Positions 1 to 5,638 of a stretch of DNA of 8,272 bases are shown in pieces. The DNA is from Bacteroidota bacterium. Its GTDB lineage: Bacteria; Bacteroidota; Bacteroidia; Chitinophagales; Chitinophagaceae. Within the stretch, counting starts at the first letter, position 1, and every line of letters starts with the position of its first letter. The notes under the pieces are model-generated. The model was not told where the DNA came from and did not search any database. It worked only from the letters and a program-made list of their open reading frames with translations. The DNA lies in NCBI GenBank assembly GCA_005883855.1, contig VBAU01000058.1:1-8272 (forward strand). The letters run 5' to 3'. The position numbers and the translations under genes were made by a program.

Positions 1-167
1 ATAATACCAAGCCAAAATTTATCGTCGATCTGCAAAGATCCGCCTAAAGAATAATTTTGGTTCGATAACCACTTACGTGCAAAATAAAATATGGCCCAGG
101 TCAGTGAGGCCATCATAAAATCCATTATCGCATAAAGAGCAATCGGTATCTGCTTGTTTTTTGTCAT
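1..167 (-). CDS. Membrane protein N-terminus, probable sugar transferase (partial)
   Basis: The first 55 codons of a minus-strand gene that runs off the left edge. The ATG at 167-165 follows the TGA of the upstream oxidoreductase with no gap (TGAATG), which suggests translational coupling and one operon. The visible protein starts MTKNKQIPIALYAIMDFMMA and has a hydrophobic segment at about residues 8-30, followed by a basic FARKW. A short N-terminus, an aspartate inside the first membrane helix (D16) and an aromatic-rich TWAIFYFARK stretch resemble the start of Bacteroidota polyprenyl-phosphate sugar phosphotransferases (the bacterial sugar transferase family), which load the first sugar of an exopolysaccharide or O-antigen unit onto the lipid carrier. 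The catalytic C-terminal domain lies outside the window, so the family call is a recollection of N-terminal pattern plus context. Any other multi-pass membrane protein remains possible. Confidence 0.55.
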   Translation of the reverse strand, partial: MTKNKQIPIALYAIMDFMMASLTWAIFYFARKWLSNQNYSLGGSLQIDDKFWLGI

Positions 168-1142
168 TCAGCGTACAAGAATATTGTTCCCAATTTTTTT
201 CAGGATCTGGTGCGCCACGTCCATCGCCATGAGTCCGTCAATTTCCGATACGATTGTTTTGGTGTTGTTCATAATAGCACCCCTAAATTCTTCTAACTCT
301 TGTTTGATAGCGTTTACTTCTGGTACTGTTGGATTGGCAATGGCCAAAGTTTTCTTTCCTTTTGGTGTTTCGATATCAAATGCAAACACATTGGAGTCCT
401 GTGGCCCCTTTTGTTTGATGATCTCCGTTTTCTTATTTAAGAAGTCGATCCCGATATAGGCATCCTTTTGAAACAAACGCATCTTTCTCATTTTCTTCAT
501 GGAAATTCGGCTGCTGGTCAGGTTTGCCACGCAGCCGTTATCGAATTCGATTCGAACGTTGGCGATATCCGGAGTATCAGTCATCACCGCCACTCCGCTT
601 GCTGAGATATTTTTAACCCCGCTTTTTACAATGCTTAAAATAATGTCAATGTCATGGATCATGAGGTCGAGTATCACGCTCACTTCTGTGCCTCGTGGAT
701 TGAATTGAGCAAGCCGGTGAACTTCAATAAACATTGGATTCAACTCAGTGTCCTTTAAAGCAAGGAACGCGGGATTGAACCTTTCAACGTGACCTACCTG
801 CAGCTTGATGTTAGATTCTTGTGCCAGTTTCACCAGCTCGTGGGCCTCATTCATCGTGTTAGCAAGCGGTTTTTCTACAAAAATATGCCTGCCCTTTCTG
901 ATTGCTTTTTCACAAAGCTCGAAATGAAAATTAGTGGGAGCTACGATATCAATCGCATCACTGGCGTCGATTAATCGCCCGGCATCAAGAAAGCGCGGTA
1001 GATGATACTTCTCCGAAACTTCTTTGGCTGTAGCGTCATCGGGATCATAGAAACCCACTAACTCCACTTCCCCAATTTCCTTCCAATTATTTAAATGAAA
1101 TTTTCCAAGGTGCCCAACACCAAAGACGCCGATTTTAAGCAT
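168..1142 (-). CDS. Gfo/Idh/MocA family NAD(P)-dependent oxidoreductase
   Basis: A 324-residue protein of normal length for this family. The N-terminal Rossmann fold is clear: MLKIGVFGVGHLG with the GxGxxG-type loop at residues 8-13, and an acidic D33 at the end of the second strand that would favour NAD(H). The family EKP motif is at residues 90-92, its lysine being the usual catalytic or substrate-positioning residue. GHVERFNPAF (117-126) and DLMIHDIDI (159-167) supply the substrate-site residues, including H163 and D164, where the family typically has a catalytic histidine. Members oxidise or reduce sugars and sugar nucleotides; the GHxERFNP signature is common among those that act on UDP-N-acetylhexosamine derivatives, as in the WlbA group. 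The directly abutting downstream gene looks like a sugar transferase, which fits surface polysaccharide synthesis. The exact substrate cannot be read from sequence. Start ATG at 1142; no near-consensus promoter was seen just upstream. Confidence 0.9.
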   Translation of the reverse strand: MLKIGVFGVGHLGKFHLNNWKEIGEVELVGFYDPDDATAKEVSEKYHLPRFLDAGRLIDASDAIDIVAPTNFHFELCEKAIRKGRHIFVEKPLANTMNEAHELVKLAQESNIKLQVGHVERFNPAFLALKDTELNPMFIEVHRLAQFNPRGTEVSVILDLMIHDIDIILSIVKSGVKNISASGVAVMTDTPDIANVRIEFDNGCVANLTSSRISMKKMRKMRLFQKDAYIGIDFLNKKTEIIKQKGPQDSNVFAFDIETPKGKKTLAIANPTVPEVNAIKQELEEFRGAIMNNTKTIVSEIDGLMAMDVAHQILKKIGNNILVR

Positions 1143-1233
1143 AGAATAAATTGCCGGTACAGATAGGCCAACGCAAGGAAGTATGAAGGGTGAACGTTAT
1201 TCCATTGGGACATCGAGCCGGCTGAGAAAATGA

Positions 1234-1269
1234 GAAACGCCGAACGTGTACTATTTACGCCGGCGTTTC
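1234..1269 (-). terminator. Hairpin downstream of the L,D-transpeptidase gene
   Basis: A perfect 9-bp stem, GAAACGCCG (1234-1242) against CGGCGTTTC (1261-1269), with an 18-base loop that can form a further CGT/ACG pairing. It lies about 30 bases beyond the transpeptidase stop codon and upstream of the Gfo/Idh start, where a terminator is expected. Read on the minus strand it is followed only by TCATTTTC, so the U tract is poor. It may be a weak terminator or an mRNA 3' stabiliser. Confidence 0.45.
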
Positions 1270-1296
1270 GAACTTACCCATTGTTAACATTCTTCT

Positions 1297-2028
1297 TTAA
1301 GAGTTGAGCACGGGTGACTTCTCCTGGTAATTTTTGTCGGGACTATAAATAAACAGGCAGGTGCCACCTTTGATTGTGTTGATGATAGCCTTGTGTTGCG
1401 CCTCCGGAACAGCAGGACATCCCCAGCTTCTTCCGAGGAACCCAAGACTGTTGATCGCAGATTGGTCAACATAAGGTGCACCATGCATAACGATATCGCG
1501 ATTGCGCGCATTGTCGTTGATATTTTTCTCAAGGCCATCGAGCCGAAGTGAATAACCATTATGGCCGACGTATGTGTCTTCTGTTACATAAAAGCCTGGG
1601 CTGCTCTTTAATGAAGAAGTGCTGTTTGAAAACGATTTTGCCCAGAGTCCACCGGATTTTCTGCCGTGAGCAACCAAAGTATTGAATAGAATCTGTTTGT
1701 TATTTAGGTCAAGAACGTAGAGCCGTTTTTGGGTGCTCGGCTGGCTGAAATCGACGATGGTGATGATGTCGTCTTTCCTAATAACTCCTTTTGAGTCTAA
1801 TTTTTGCAACCCTTCAATCGCTGAATTGAAAACAGTCGCATTCAATCCTGCCTCGCCGAGATGTAATTCAGAAAACAATGATGACGCATTGCTCGTGTTT
1901 TTTGTGTCAACGGATATCGCTGCCGGCGCCGTTATCACTTTTTTTGTTGCTGAAGATTTTCTGGCGGTAGCGAATATGAAGAGGCCGCTTGCTAAAGCTG
2001 CAAGAATGAGGATGGCTGGCTTTTTCAT
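1297..2028 (-). CDS. Exported L,D-transpeptidase catalytic domain protein (YkuD_2 type)
   Basis: A 243-residue protein from the ATG at 2028. It begins MKKPAILILAALASGLFIF, a basic N-terminus plus hydrophobic core, so a signal peptide or membrane anchor directs it to the periplasm. The C-terminal half has the cysteine transpeptidase signature: the catalytic histidine in MHGAPYV (H182) and SWGCPAVP with the nucleophile C204. GRKSGG (about 122-127) and SPGFY (about 143-147) are also typical of the YkuD_2 group (PF13645), found widely in Bacteroidota. YkuD enzymes form 3-3 peptidoglycan cross-links or attach or remove envelope proteins; which one applies here is not visible. The frame stays open up to 2163, but the added segment lacks signal-peptide character and contains a likely promoter (2132-2139), so the internal start is preferred. 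An ATG three codons upstream (2037) is an alternative. Confidence 0.85.
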   Translation of the reverse strand: MKKPAILILAALASGLFIFATARKSSATKKVITAPAAISVDTKNTSNASSLFSELHLGEAGLNATVFNSAIEGLQKLDSKGVIRKDDIITIVDFSQPSTQKRLYVLDLNNKQILFNTLVAHGRKSGGLWAKSFSNSTSSLKSSPGFYVTEDTYVGHNGYSLRLDGLEKNINDNARNRDIVMHGAPYVDQSAINSLGFLGRSWGCPAVPEAQHKAIINTIKGGTCLFIYSPDKNYQEKSPVLNS

Positions 2029-2084
2029 TAGGTGCATTGGTGAAAGAGGTTTTAGGTTTTTCAAATGGTGTTTCGTTATCAAAT

Positions 2085-2113
2085 AAAAACTGTCCCGACA
2101 ACTTCGGGACAGT
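2085..2113 (-). terminator. Terminator-like leader hairpin before the L,D-transpeptidase
   Basis: A perfect 10-bp stem, ACTGTCCCGA (2089-2098) with TCGGGACAGT (2104-2113), and a 5-base loop. Read on the minus strand the stem is followed at once by TTTTATTTG, the form of an intrinsic terminator. It lies between a likely promoter (2132-2139) and the transpeptidase start (2028), with no minus-strand gene upstream to terminate. It could be an attenuator, a 5' mRNA stabiliser, or a copy of a dispersed CCCGA/TCGGG hairpin repeat, since a similar hairpin lies at 3223-3250. Confidence 0.55.
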
Positions 2114-2131
2114 CTTGGATTTTTCGGACCA

Positions 2132-2159
2132 CAAAGATACCTCGAATCAACGTCAGAAA
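2132..2159 (-). promoter_or_regulatory. Probable Bacteroidota-type promoter of the L,D-transpeptidase
   Basis: On the minus strand TATCTTTG (2139-2132) matches the -7 element TAnnTTTG exactly. TTTC (2159-2156), one base from the TTTG -33 element, lies 16 bases upstream. Transcription would start near 2125-2129, giving a leader of about 100 bases that includes the hairpin at 2089-2113. This argues against the longest possible reading of the transpeptidase frame. Confidence 0.5.
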
Positions 2160-2238
2160 GCACTTAAGATGAATCAATTTTTGTCTTTTAACGCAGCGAA
2201 AACATATCTCATTTTTTATAATTAAGCTTGCGGATTAT

Positions 2239-2301
2239 TAATTAATGATCATTGATTATTGCATGTGATACTGCGCGTAATTAATGATCAAAATCAATAA
2301 T
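2239..2301. repeat. Operator-like repeats: two TAATTAATGATCA direct copies with dyad symmetry
   Basis: The 13-base word TAATTAATGATCA occurs at 2239-2251 and 2278-2290, 39 bases apart. The first copy is the left half of a 20-base inverted repeat (2239-2258) with one mismatched pair, centred on a perfect AATGATCATT. The second begins an imperfect inverted repeat with arms 2280-2288 and 2293-2301 (one mismatch, 4-base spacer). A third TTGATCAA lies at 2339-2346, near the predicted transcription start. The copies sit just upstream of the promoter at 2301-2330, so they may bind a dimeric regulator. The region is AT-rich, so chance contributes. Confidence 0.4.
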
Positions 2302-2330
2302 TGTTACTCGGGAGATAAATAATAAATTTG
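2301..2330 (+). promoter_or_regulatory. Promoter of the SelT/SelW/SelH-like gene
   Basis: TTG (2301-2303), a 19-base spacer, then TAAATTTG (2323-2330), an exact match to the Bacteroidota TAnnTTTG -7 element at the expected spacing. Transcription would begin near 2337, leaving a leader of about 20 bases before the ATG at 2359. Confidence 0.65.
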
Positions 2331-2358
2331 AATCATCTTTGATCAATCGTTTTCAAAA

Positions 2359-2649
2359 ATGAAACCATCCATAATAATTGAATACTGTCCCAAGTGTGGC
2401 TGGCTGCTGCGTGCAGCTTATATGGCGCAGGAGATACTCACGACATTTACCGATGATGTGAGACAAGTGACCTTACAACCGAGCGACGTAGGCGGTTCGT
2501 ATAAAATCTTCATTGATGATAAAAAGATCTTTGATCGCAAAGAATACAATGGCTTTCCTGAAATAAAAGAGATCAAGCAAATGGTTCGTGACATCGTCAA
2601 TCCGGAGAAAAGCCTGGGACATGCGGACAGGAAAATACCGGATTCTTGA
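2359..2649 (+). CDS. SelT/SelW/SelH (Rdx) family CxxC protein
   Basis: A 96-residue cytosolic protein. Its N-terminus IIIEYCPKCGWLLRA carries the CxxC pair (C10, C13) on the loop after the first strand, as in the Rdx family (PF10262), where eukaryotic members have selenocysteine at the second position. Here the second position is encoded as an ordinary cysteine. A GGSYKIFIDD strand near residues 45-54 and the downstream GFPEIKEIKQMVRDIV helix complete the small thioredoxin-like fold. Family members are thought to be thiol-redox proteins, but bacterial partners are largely unknown. There is a good promoter at 2301-2330 and operator-like repeats before it. The last 20 or so residues are charged and probably disordered. 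The next gene is 95 bases away on the same strand, so co-transcription is possible but not shown. Confidence 0.85.
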   Translation: MKPSIIIEYCPKCGWLLRAAYMAQEILTTFTDDVRQVTLQPSDVGGSYKIFIDDKKIFDRKEYNGFPEIKEIKQMVRDIVNPEKSLGHADRKIPDS

Positions 2650-2679
2650 ATTTCGAAATTCTCATTGTGCAAGCTTGCA
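2648..2679. repeat. Two adjacent perfect palindromes at the end of the Rdx gene
   Basis: GAATTTCGAAATTC (2648-2661, a 14-base perfect palindrome overlapping the stop codon) is followed 6 bases later by TGCAAGCTTGCA (2668-2679, a 12-base perfect palindrome). No T tract follows, so they do not look like an intrinsic terminator. They may form two short hairpins in the transcript or be protein-binding sites. Confidence 0.35.
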
Positions 2680-2744
2680 TACCTGGTAAATAAATGATAG
2701 TTTTAAAGAGGCTGTTCCTTTATTAATCATGCAAATCCTACACT

Positions 2745-3101
2745 ATGAAAACACAAACACGAAAAACCGTTCTTGGCTATTTTTCTGAACAATTCGCTGG
2801 ACGATTCACCGGTTTCATAATTGGTCTTTGGGCAACACGAATTGTCTCTCGCTTTTTTACCACACGCAGCATTCACAATCTCTGGGGACTTACGGCGAAA
2901 AAAACGGTTGTCAGTAAGCAGACTTTTGGCAATCTTCAATGGATCGCAGCTGTGGTGATCGGTTATTTGGTCTTTGAAGTTGTATTCCGGCTTATCAAGA
3001 ACAAAATCGCTCCCGGGTTATCAAAATTTCGGTTTCGTTTACTTCGGATGTTAATCGAAAAGGGTTGGAGCGAGAAGCTCAGAAGGTTAACGTACAGGTA
3101 G
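2745..3101 (+). CDS. Small basic membrane protein of unknown function
   Basis: A 118-residue protein that I do not recognise. It has one clear membrane helix, at about residues 64-84 (LQWIAAVVIGYLVFEVVFRLI), and a more amphipathic, arginine-containing hydrophobic stretch at 21-38 (FTGFIIGLWATRIVSRFF) that may lie along or cross the membrane. Lysines and arginines crowd both the loop at 50-58 and the C-terminal 34 residues (ending in EKLRRLTYR), so that tail is probably cytoplasmic by the positive-inside rule. No catalytic motif, cysteine pair or signal peptide is visible. It starts at ATG 2745 and lies between the Rdx gene and tRNA-Asp on the same strand. The hydropathy pattern supports a real gene, but its role is unknown. 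Confidence 0.65.
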   Translation: MKTQTRKTVLGYFSEQFAGRFTGFIIGLWATRIVSRFFTTRSIHNLWGLTAKKTVVSKQTFGNLQWIAAVVIGYLVFEVVFRLIKNKIAPGLSKFRFRLLRMLIEKGWSEKLRRLTYR

Positions 3102-3165
3102 GTCAACGTTGTCGTGAAATATGGCACGGCAGGTTCATTGCCGCCTCTCTCGGGAGCTAAAAATG

Positions 3166-3197
3166 TTTTTCCCAAAAAATCAAAACTCATATCTTTG
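3166..3197 (+). promoter_or_regulatory. Promoter of tRNA-Asp
   Basis: TATCTTTG (3190-3197) is an exact TAnnTTTG -7 element. A TTTTT run (3166-3170) lies 19 bases upstream in the -33 position. Transcription would begin near 3204, about 64 bases before the mature tRNA. Confidence 0.6.
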
Positions 3198-3222
3198 CCT
3201 CCCTCGTAAAATGAGCATGAAG

Positions 3223-3250
3223 GTCCCGATAAGCAAAGCGCCATCGGGAT
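3223..3250. repeat. CCCGAT/ATCGGG hairpin in the tRNA leader
   Basis: TCCCGAT (3224-3230) pairs with ATCGGGA (3243-3249) over 7 bp, plus a G-T closing pair, around a 12-base loop. It lies between the predicted tRNA promoter and the mature tRNA. Its GTCCCGA...TCGGG core matches the hairpin at 2089-2113, so both may belong to one dispersed hairpin repeat. A T tract is absent, so it should not terminate transcription. Confidence 0.4.
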
Positions 3251-3267
3251 TGGTCTTAAATAAATAT

Positions 3268-3341
3268 GGATCGGTAGTTCAGTTGGTTAGAATGCTGCCC
3301 TGTCACGGCAGAGGTCGCGGGTTCGAGTCCCGTCCGGTCCG
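3268..3341 (+). tRNA. tRNA-Asp (anticodon GTC)
   Basis: A 74-base cloverleaf. The acceptor stem GGATCGG pairs with CCGGTCC, with one T-G pair. The D arm contains TAGTTCAGTTGGTTAGA. The anticodon stem CTGCC/GGCAG encloses loop CTGTCAC with anticodon GTC at 3302-3304, and the T arm has GCGGGTTCGAGTCCCGT. The discriminator base is G, as expected for tRNA-Asp. The 3' CCA is not encoded and must be added enzymatically. Confidence 0.97.
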
Positions 3342-3342
3342 C

Positions 3343-3370
3343 AAAAGCTCTGGGTTTCCGGAGCTTTTTT
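3343..3370 (+). terminator. Intrinsic terminator of tRNA-Asp
   Basis: An 11-bp stem AAAAGCTCTGG (3343-3353) with CCGGAGCTTTT (3358-3368), one T-G pair and a GTTT tetraloop, ending in a run of six T (3365-3370). It starts one base after the tRNA. Confidence 0.85.
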
Positions 3371-3697
3371 GTTGTCCTCCGACTAGTCATGAAAAATAAA
3401 AGGCTATTGTCAAAATTCTTTCTTACCATGGGTCTCGCAAAGGTCCGATTTGAATTTTAAATTGGCTGCTGGCGAAGTTTTTATATAAAAAGGCATGGTG
3501 CTGAAAAGTTATAGACAAATCTCGCAAAGTTGAAGCGAGATACGATGATATGGCAAAACCCTTTTGAAGTCCAAGGAATCTTCGTTTTCACATTAAGCCG
3601 ACGCTGGCTATTTTTTGGCAATCCTGGCAGTTTTGTTTGCAGGCTATTAGTTAACTTGCATAGGCAACTTTTTTATTTTTCATAAACCACATCTACT
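3371..3697. other. Gene-free region between tRNA-Asp and the secreted protein
   Basis: No convincing gene in 327 bases. The word TCTCGCAAAG occurs twice (3433-3442 and 3520-3529); the second copy forms one arm of a hairpin, ATCTCGC (3519-3525) with GCGAGAT (3535-3541). TATTTTTTG at 3609-3617 is a near-match to the -7 element with one extra T and could serve the gene at 3698, but no good -33 element is placed to match. A T-rich stretch precedes that gene's ATG. Transcription of a small RNA is possible but unsupported. Confidence 0.4.
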
Positions 3698-4771
3698 ATG
3701 AAAAAATTCATTTTACCGTGTTTAGCAGCCGCGATAAGTTTGCTAAGCCTACCTGCTTTTTCTCAAGCTAAGGATACAACTGAGTTATTGGGCTTGCCCG
3801 GGGATAACCTTGATCTTTATGCCGTATTGACTCTTTTTCAAAAGTCAAAAACGATTGAGAGCTTTGAAAAATCATTAAATGATGAAAAAACAGGAATCAA
3901 TAACCTGGATCTAGACCTGAATAAAAAAGTTGATTTTATCAAAGTTGTTACAAAGAAAAATGGCGACTCGTATAGTTTTATACTCCAGGTTGATGTCACC
4001 AAAACTGAAACACAGGATGTTGCGGTTATTTTATTAGACAAAGATAAAAACAAAAAAGTCTCTATCCAGATGGTCGGTGACGAGGAATTGTACGGAAAAG
4101 ATTATGTTATAGAGCCAAAAGGAAATTCTTCATCCACGCCTAATCCGGGGTATACCGGTGAAAACCCTGTTACTGTAACTGTTCCGGCAACAACTACTGT
4201 AGTGGTTGAATCTGCACCCATCGTACAGTATGTGTATTCGCCAGCCTATGTACCCTATGCTCCTCCTTATTATTACGGATATTACCCAGCTTGGTTTGGA
4301 TTTGCAACAGTTATGGCAGTTGGTATTTATCGTTCCAATAATTGGGGTTATCATGGTGGTTATTATGGTGGCCATTACGGTGGCGGTAATAACGTAATTA
4401 TTAATAATAATAACAATTTTAATAATTACAACAATAATAAAATGAGATCCAATACCGTGTCAAATAATAGGGCTAATGGTGGTTATGGCAATGGATCAGC
4501 AAACCGGTCAGGAAATAGGGCTTCGACGTCCAATCGTCCGTCAGCAGGCACGTCCAATCGTCCGTCAACGGGCACGTCCAATCGTCCGTCAGCAGGGACG
4601 TCCAATCGCCCCTCTACCGGGACCTCGGCATCAACACGTCCATCGACGTCAAACTATTCTTCGTCTTCAATGGGATCAGGTCGCACCCGGAGTAGTAGTG
4701 GAGGTGGAGGTTATAGCGGAGGTGGTGGAGCGAGAGGCGGAGGAGGCGGAGGTGGAGGTAGAAGACGATAA
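3698..4771 (+). CDS. Secreted protein: conserved N-terminal domain plus repetitive Asn/Ser/Gly-rich tail
   Basis: A 357-residue protein beginning MKKFILPCLAAAISLLSLPAFSQA, a clear signal peptide with cleavage near residue 22-24. Residues about 26-142 form a compact domain starting with ELLGLPGDNLDLYAVLTLFQ; N-D-rich DLDLNKKVDF (71-80) has the D-x-D-x-N spacing of a calcium loop but is not a full EF-hand. I recognise the domain as a recurring uncharacterised Bacteroidota type, without a known function. Then come a Thr/Val linker, a Tyr/Pro-rich stretch (YVPYAPPYYYGYYP) and a hydrophobic AWFGFATVMAVGIY, which may insert in or lie on a membrane. The tail is low-complexity: an Asn run, four SNRPS repeats and a Gly/Arg end (GGGGRRR). 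It is probably periplasmic or surface-exposed. The tail resembles adhesive or matrix-binding sequence, but that is inference. Confidence 0.85.
   Translation: MKKFILPCLAAAISLLSLPAFSQAKDTTELLGLPGDNLDLYAVLTLFQKSKTIESFEKSLNDEKTGINNLDLDLNKKVDFIKVVTKKNGDSYSFILQVDVTKTETQDVAVILLDKDKNKKVSIQMVGDEELYGKDYVIEPKGNSSSTPNPGYTGENPVTVTVPATTTVVVESAPIVQYVYSPAYVPYAPPYYYGYYPAWFGFATVMAVGIYRSNNWGYHGGYYGGHYGGGNNVIINNNNNFNNYNNNKMRSNTVSNNRANGGYGNGSANRSGNRASTSNRPSAGTSNRPSTGTSNRPSAGTSNRPSTGTSASTRPSTSNYSSSSMGSGRTRSSSGGGGYSGGGGARGGGGGGGGRRR
4526..4621 (+). repeat. Four-unit 24-bp tandem repeat encoding TSNRPSxG
   Basis: Four in-frame 24-base units (starting at 4526, 4550, 4574 and 4598) encode TSNRPSAG, TSNRPSTG, TSNRPSAG and TSNRPSTG. 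The A/T alternation suggests that a two-unit block was duplicated. The fourth unit has diverged at synonymous positions. Such arrays change copy number by slippage, so tail length may vary between strains. Confidence 0.9.
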
Positions 4772-4802
4772 TTAACTGGATTTTTTAAGTATACCAACAA
4801 AC

Positions 4803-4832
4803 AAAACGGTTACGCGAAAAGCGTTTTTACCG
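4803..4832. terminator. Weak hairpin between convergent genes
   Basis: CGGT (4807-4810) and ACCG (4829-4832) flank ACGC/GCGT (4812-4815, 4821-4824). Alternatively AAAACG (4803-4808) pairs with CGTTTT (4822-4827). A run of five T follows on the plus strand. It lies between the ends of the secreted protein gene and the minus-strand lipoprotein gene, a sensible place for a terminator, but the stem is short and interrupted. Confidence 0.35.
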
Positions 4833-4862
4833 AGCGCCGCTGAGAATAAATTCTTATATCTT

Positions 4863-5348
4863 TTATTGAAGAGAGATATCTGATGCGCTCATATCTCTTA
4901 CGCACAGATATTTGCCATTTCTTTTTTCAAACAGGCTCATATAATTTCCTCTATTAATGGTTGTGCTAGTAGAGTCAACAACTTGAAAATAGCCAATTTC
5001 TACAACCTGGTTCCCATCATTTGATACAAAAACTTCAGTGGTTTTAAATGAAAGTTTATTGGAATTCCTACCTAAATCGGATTTAAAAAATTCTATAATT
5101 TCCTCTTTGCCTACCAAGGGTTTCCTGTTTTGATAAAAGCTTGTCGCATCATCTGCATAATAGCCTATATTTTTAAGTACTCCTGCATTATAAGTTGCAG
5201 CAAATTCATCTTCCTTGGCTTGAATTTCTTTTTTTATTTGCTCTTTGTCAACCACTACTGCTGGAGGTTCTTCTTTCTTAGAATTACAGGCGAACGTTAA
5301 AGTCATTATACCTCCCAGTAATACTTTTTTTATGGTCTTATTTTTCAT
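4863..5348 (-). CDS. NTF2-like (SnoaL/DUF4440-type) lipoprotein
   Basis: A 161-residue protein from the ATG at 5348; the frame extends two codons further to a TTG, which is less likely as the start. MKNKTIKKVLLGGIMTLTFAC is a lipoprotein signal with C21 as the lipidated cysteine; the lipobox TFAC is non-canonical at the -3 position. NSKKEEPP follows as a flexible tether. Residues about 33-159 match the NTF2-like fold: an N-terminal helix with EDEFAATYNAG, YYADDATSFYQNRKPLVGKEEIIEFF, then strands with FKTTEVFVSNDGNQVVEIGYF and a final GKYLCVRDMSASD. This is the arrangement of DUF4440/SnoaL-like proteins, some of which are enzymes and many of unknown role. The tether has no strong sorting signal that I can read. 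It is convergent with the upstream plus-strand gene, and no clear promoter was found. Confidence 0.8.
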   Translation of the reverse strand: MKNKTIKKVLLGGIMTLTFACNSKKEEPPAVVVDKEQIKKEIQAKEDEFAATYNAGVLKNIGYYADDATSFYQNRKPLVGKEEIIEFFKSDLGRNSNKLSFKTTEVFVSNDGNQVVEIGYFQVVDSTSTTINRGNYMSLFEKRNGKYLCVRDMSASDISLQ

Positions 5349-5638
5349 AATCAAATTATTATTGCATTAGAATTAACGATTTAAACCATACTTAAAAGTA
5401 AGGTAAAAAATAGTGTAATAGGCTGTTTTTTAATTTCCATTATTCCAAACATTATAGATCCGCAATACCATAAACCTGGTAGGAATTTCGATTTGAATAA
5501 AACGGCGAAGGTTTCTGATCAGCACGGGGAAGAGTGAGCATAAAGTTTCTAACATTTATGACAGCTGAATGTGTGAAATAAATTCTTTTTTATCTGCAGC
5601 CATAGGAAGAGGGATGAATCAAAATCGGATATTTGTTC
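5349..5638. other. Intergenic region between divergent genes
   Basis: About 290 bases separating the divergent lipoprotein gene (minus) and orphan gene (plus). It must hold promoters for both, but no exact TAnnTTTG element at a suitable place was found. On the minus strand TATAATGTTTGG, around 5440-5455, is a near-match with irregular spacing. On the plus strand GATATTTG (5628-5635) is one mismatch from consensus but abuts the ATG at 5639. No RNA gene or repeat was recognised. Confidence 0.35.

Noticed and set aside
1733..2086. A 117-codon plus-strand frame opposite the L,D-transpeptidase
   Set aside because: It is antisense to a gene with clear catalytic motifs and signal peptide, and its product shows no recognisable domain.
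2359..2649. A selenoprotein
   Set aside because: The CxxC motif is encoded by ordinary cysteine codons; there is no in-frame TGA before the real stop.
3121..3399. A 92-codon plus-strand frame running through the tRNA
   Set aside because: It overlaps tRNA-Asp and its terminator completely and includes the tRNA promoter; the frame is a chance reading.
3389..3460. A 23-residue peptide (MKNKRLLSKFF...) after the tRNA
   Set aside because: Too short, without a promoter, conserved motif or context to support expression.
3650..3680. Terminator formed by TTGC/GCAA followed by a T-rich run
   Set aside because: The stem is only 4 bp and lies just upstream of a start codon on the same strand; it is more likely a T-rich leader.
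3268..3697. Integration site of a mobile element at tRNA-Asp
   Set aside because: No integrase gene and no duplicate of the tRNA 3' end were seen within the window.
4526..4621. CRISPR-like array
   Set aside because: The units are contiguous 24-base in-frame coding repeats without spacers.
4130..4775. Overlapping frames in the repetitive tail of the secreted protein
   Set aside because: They arise from the low-complexity Asn, Ser and Gly codon repeats read in other frames or on the other strand.
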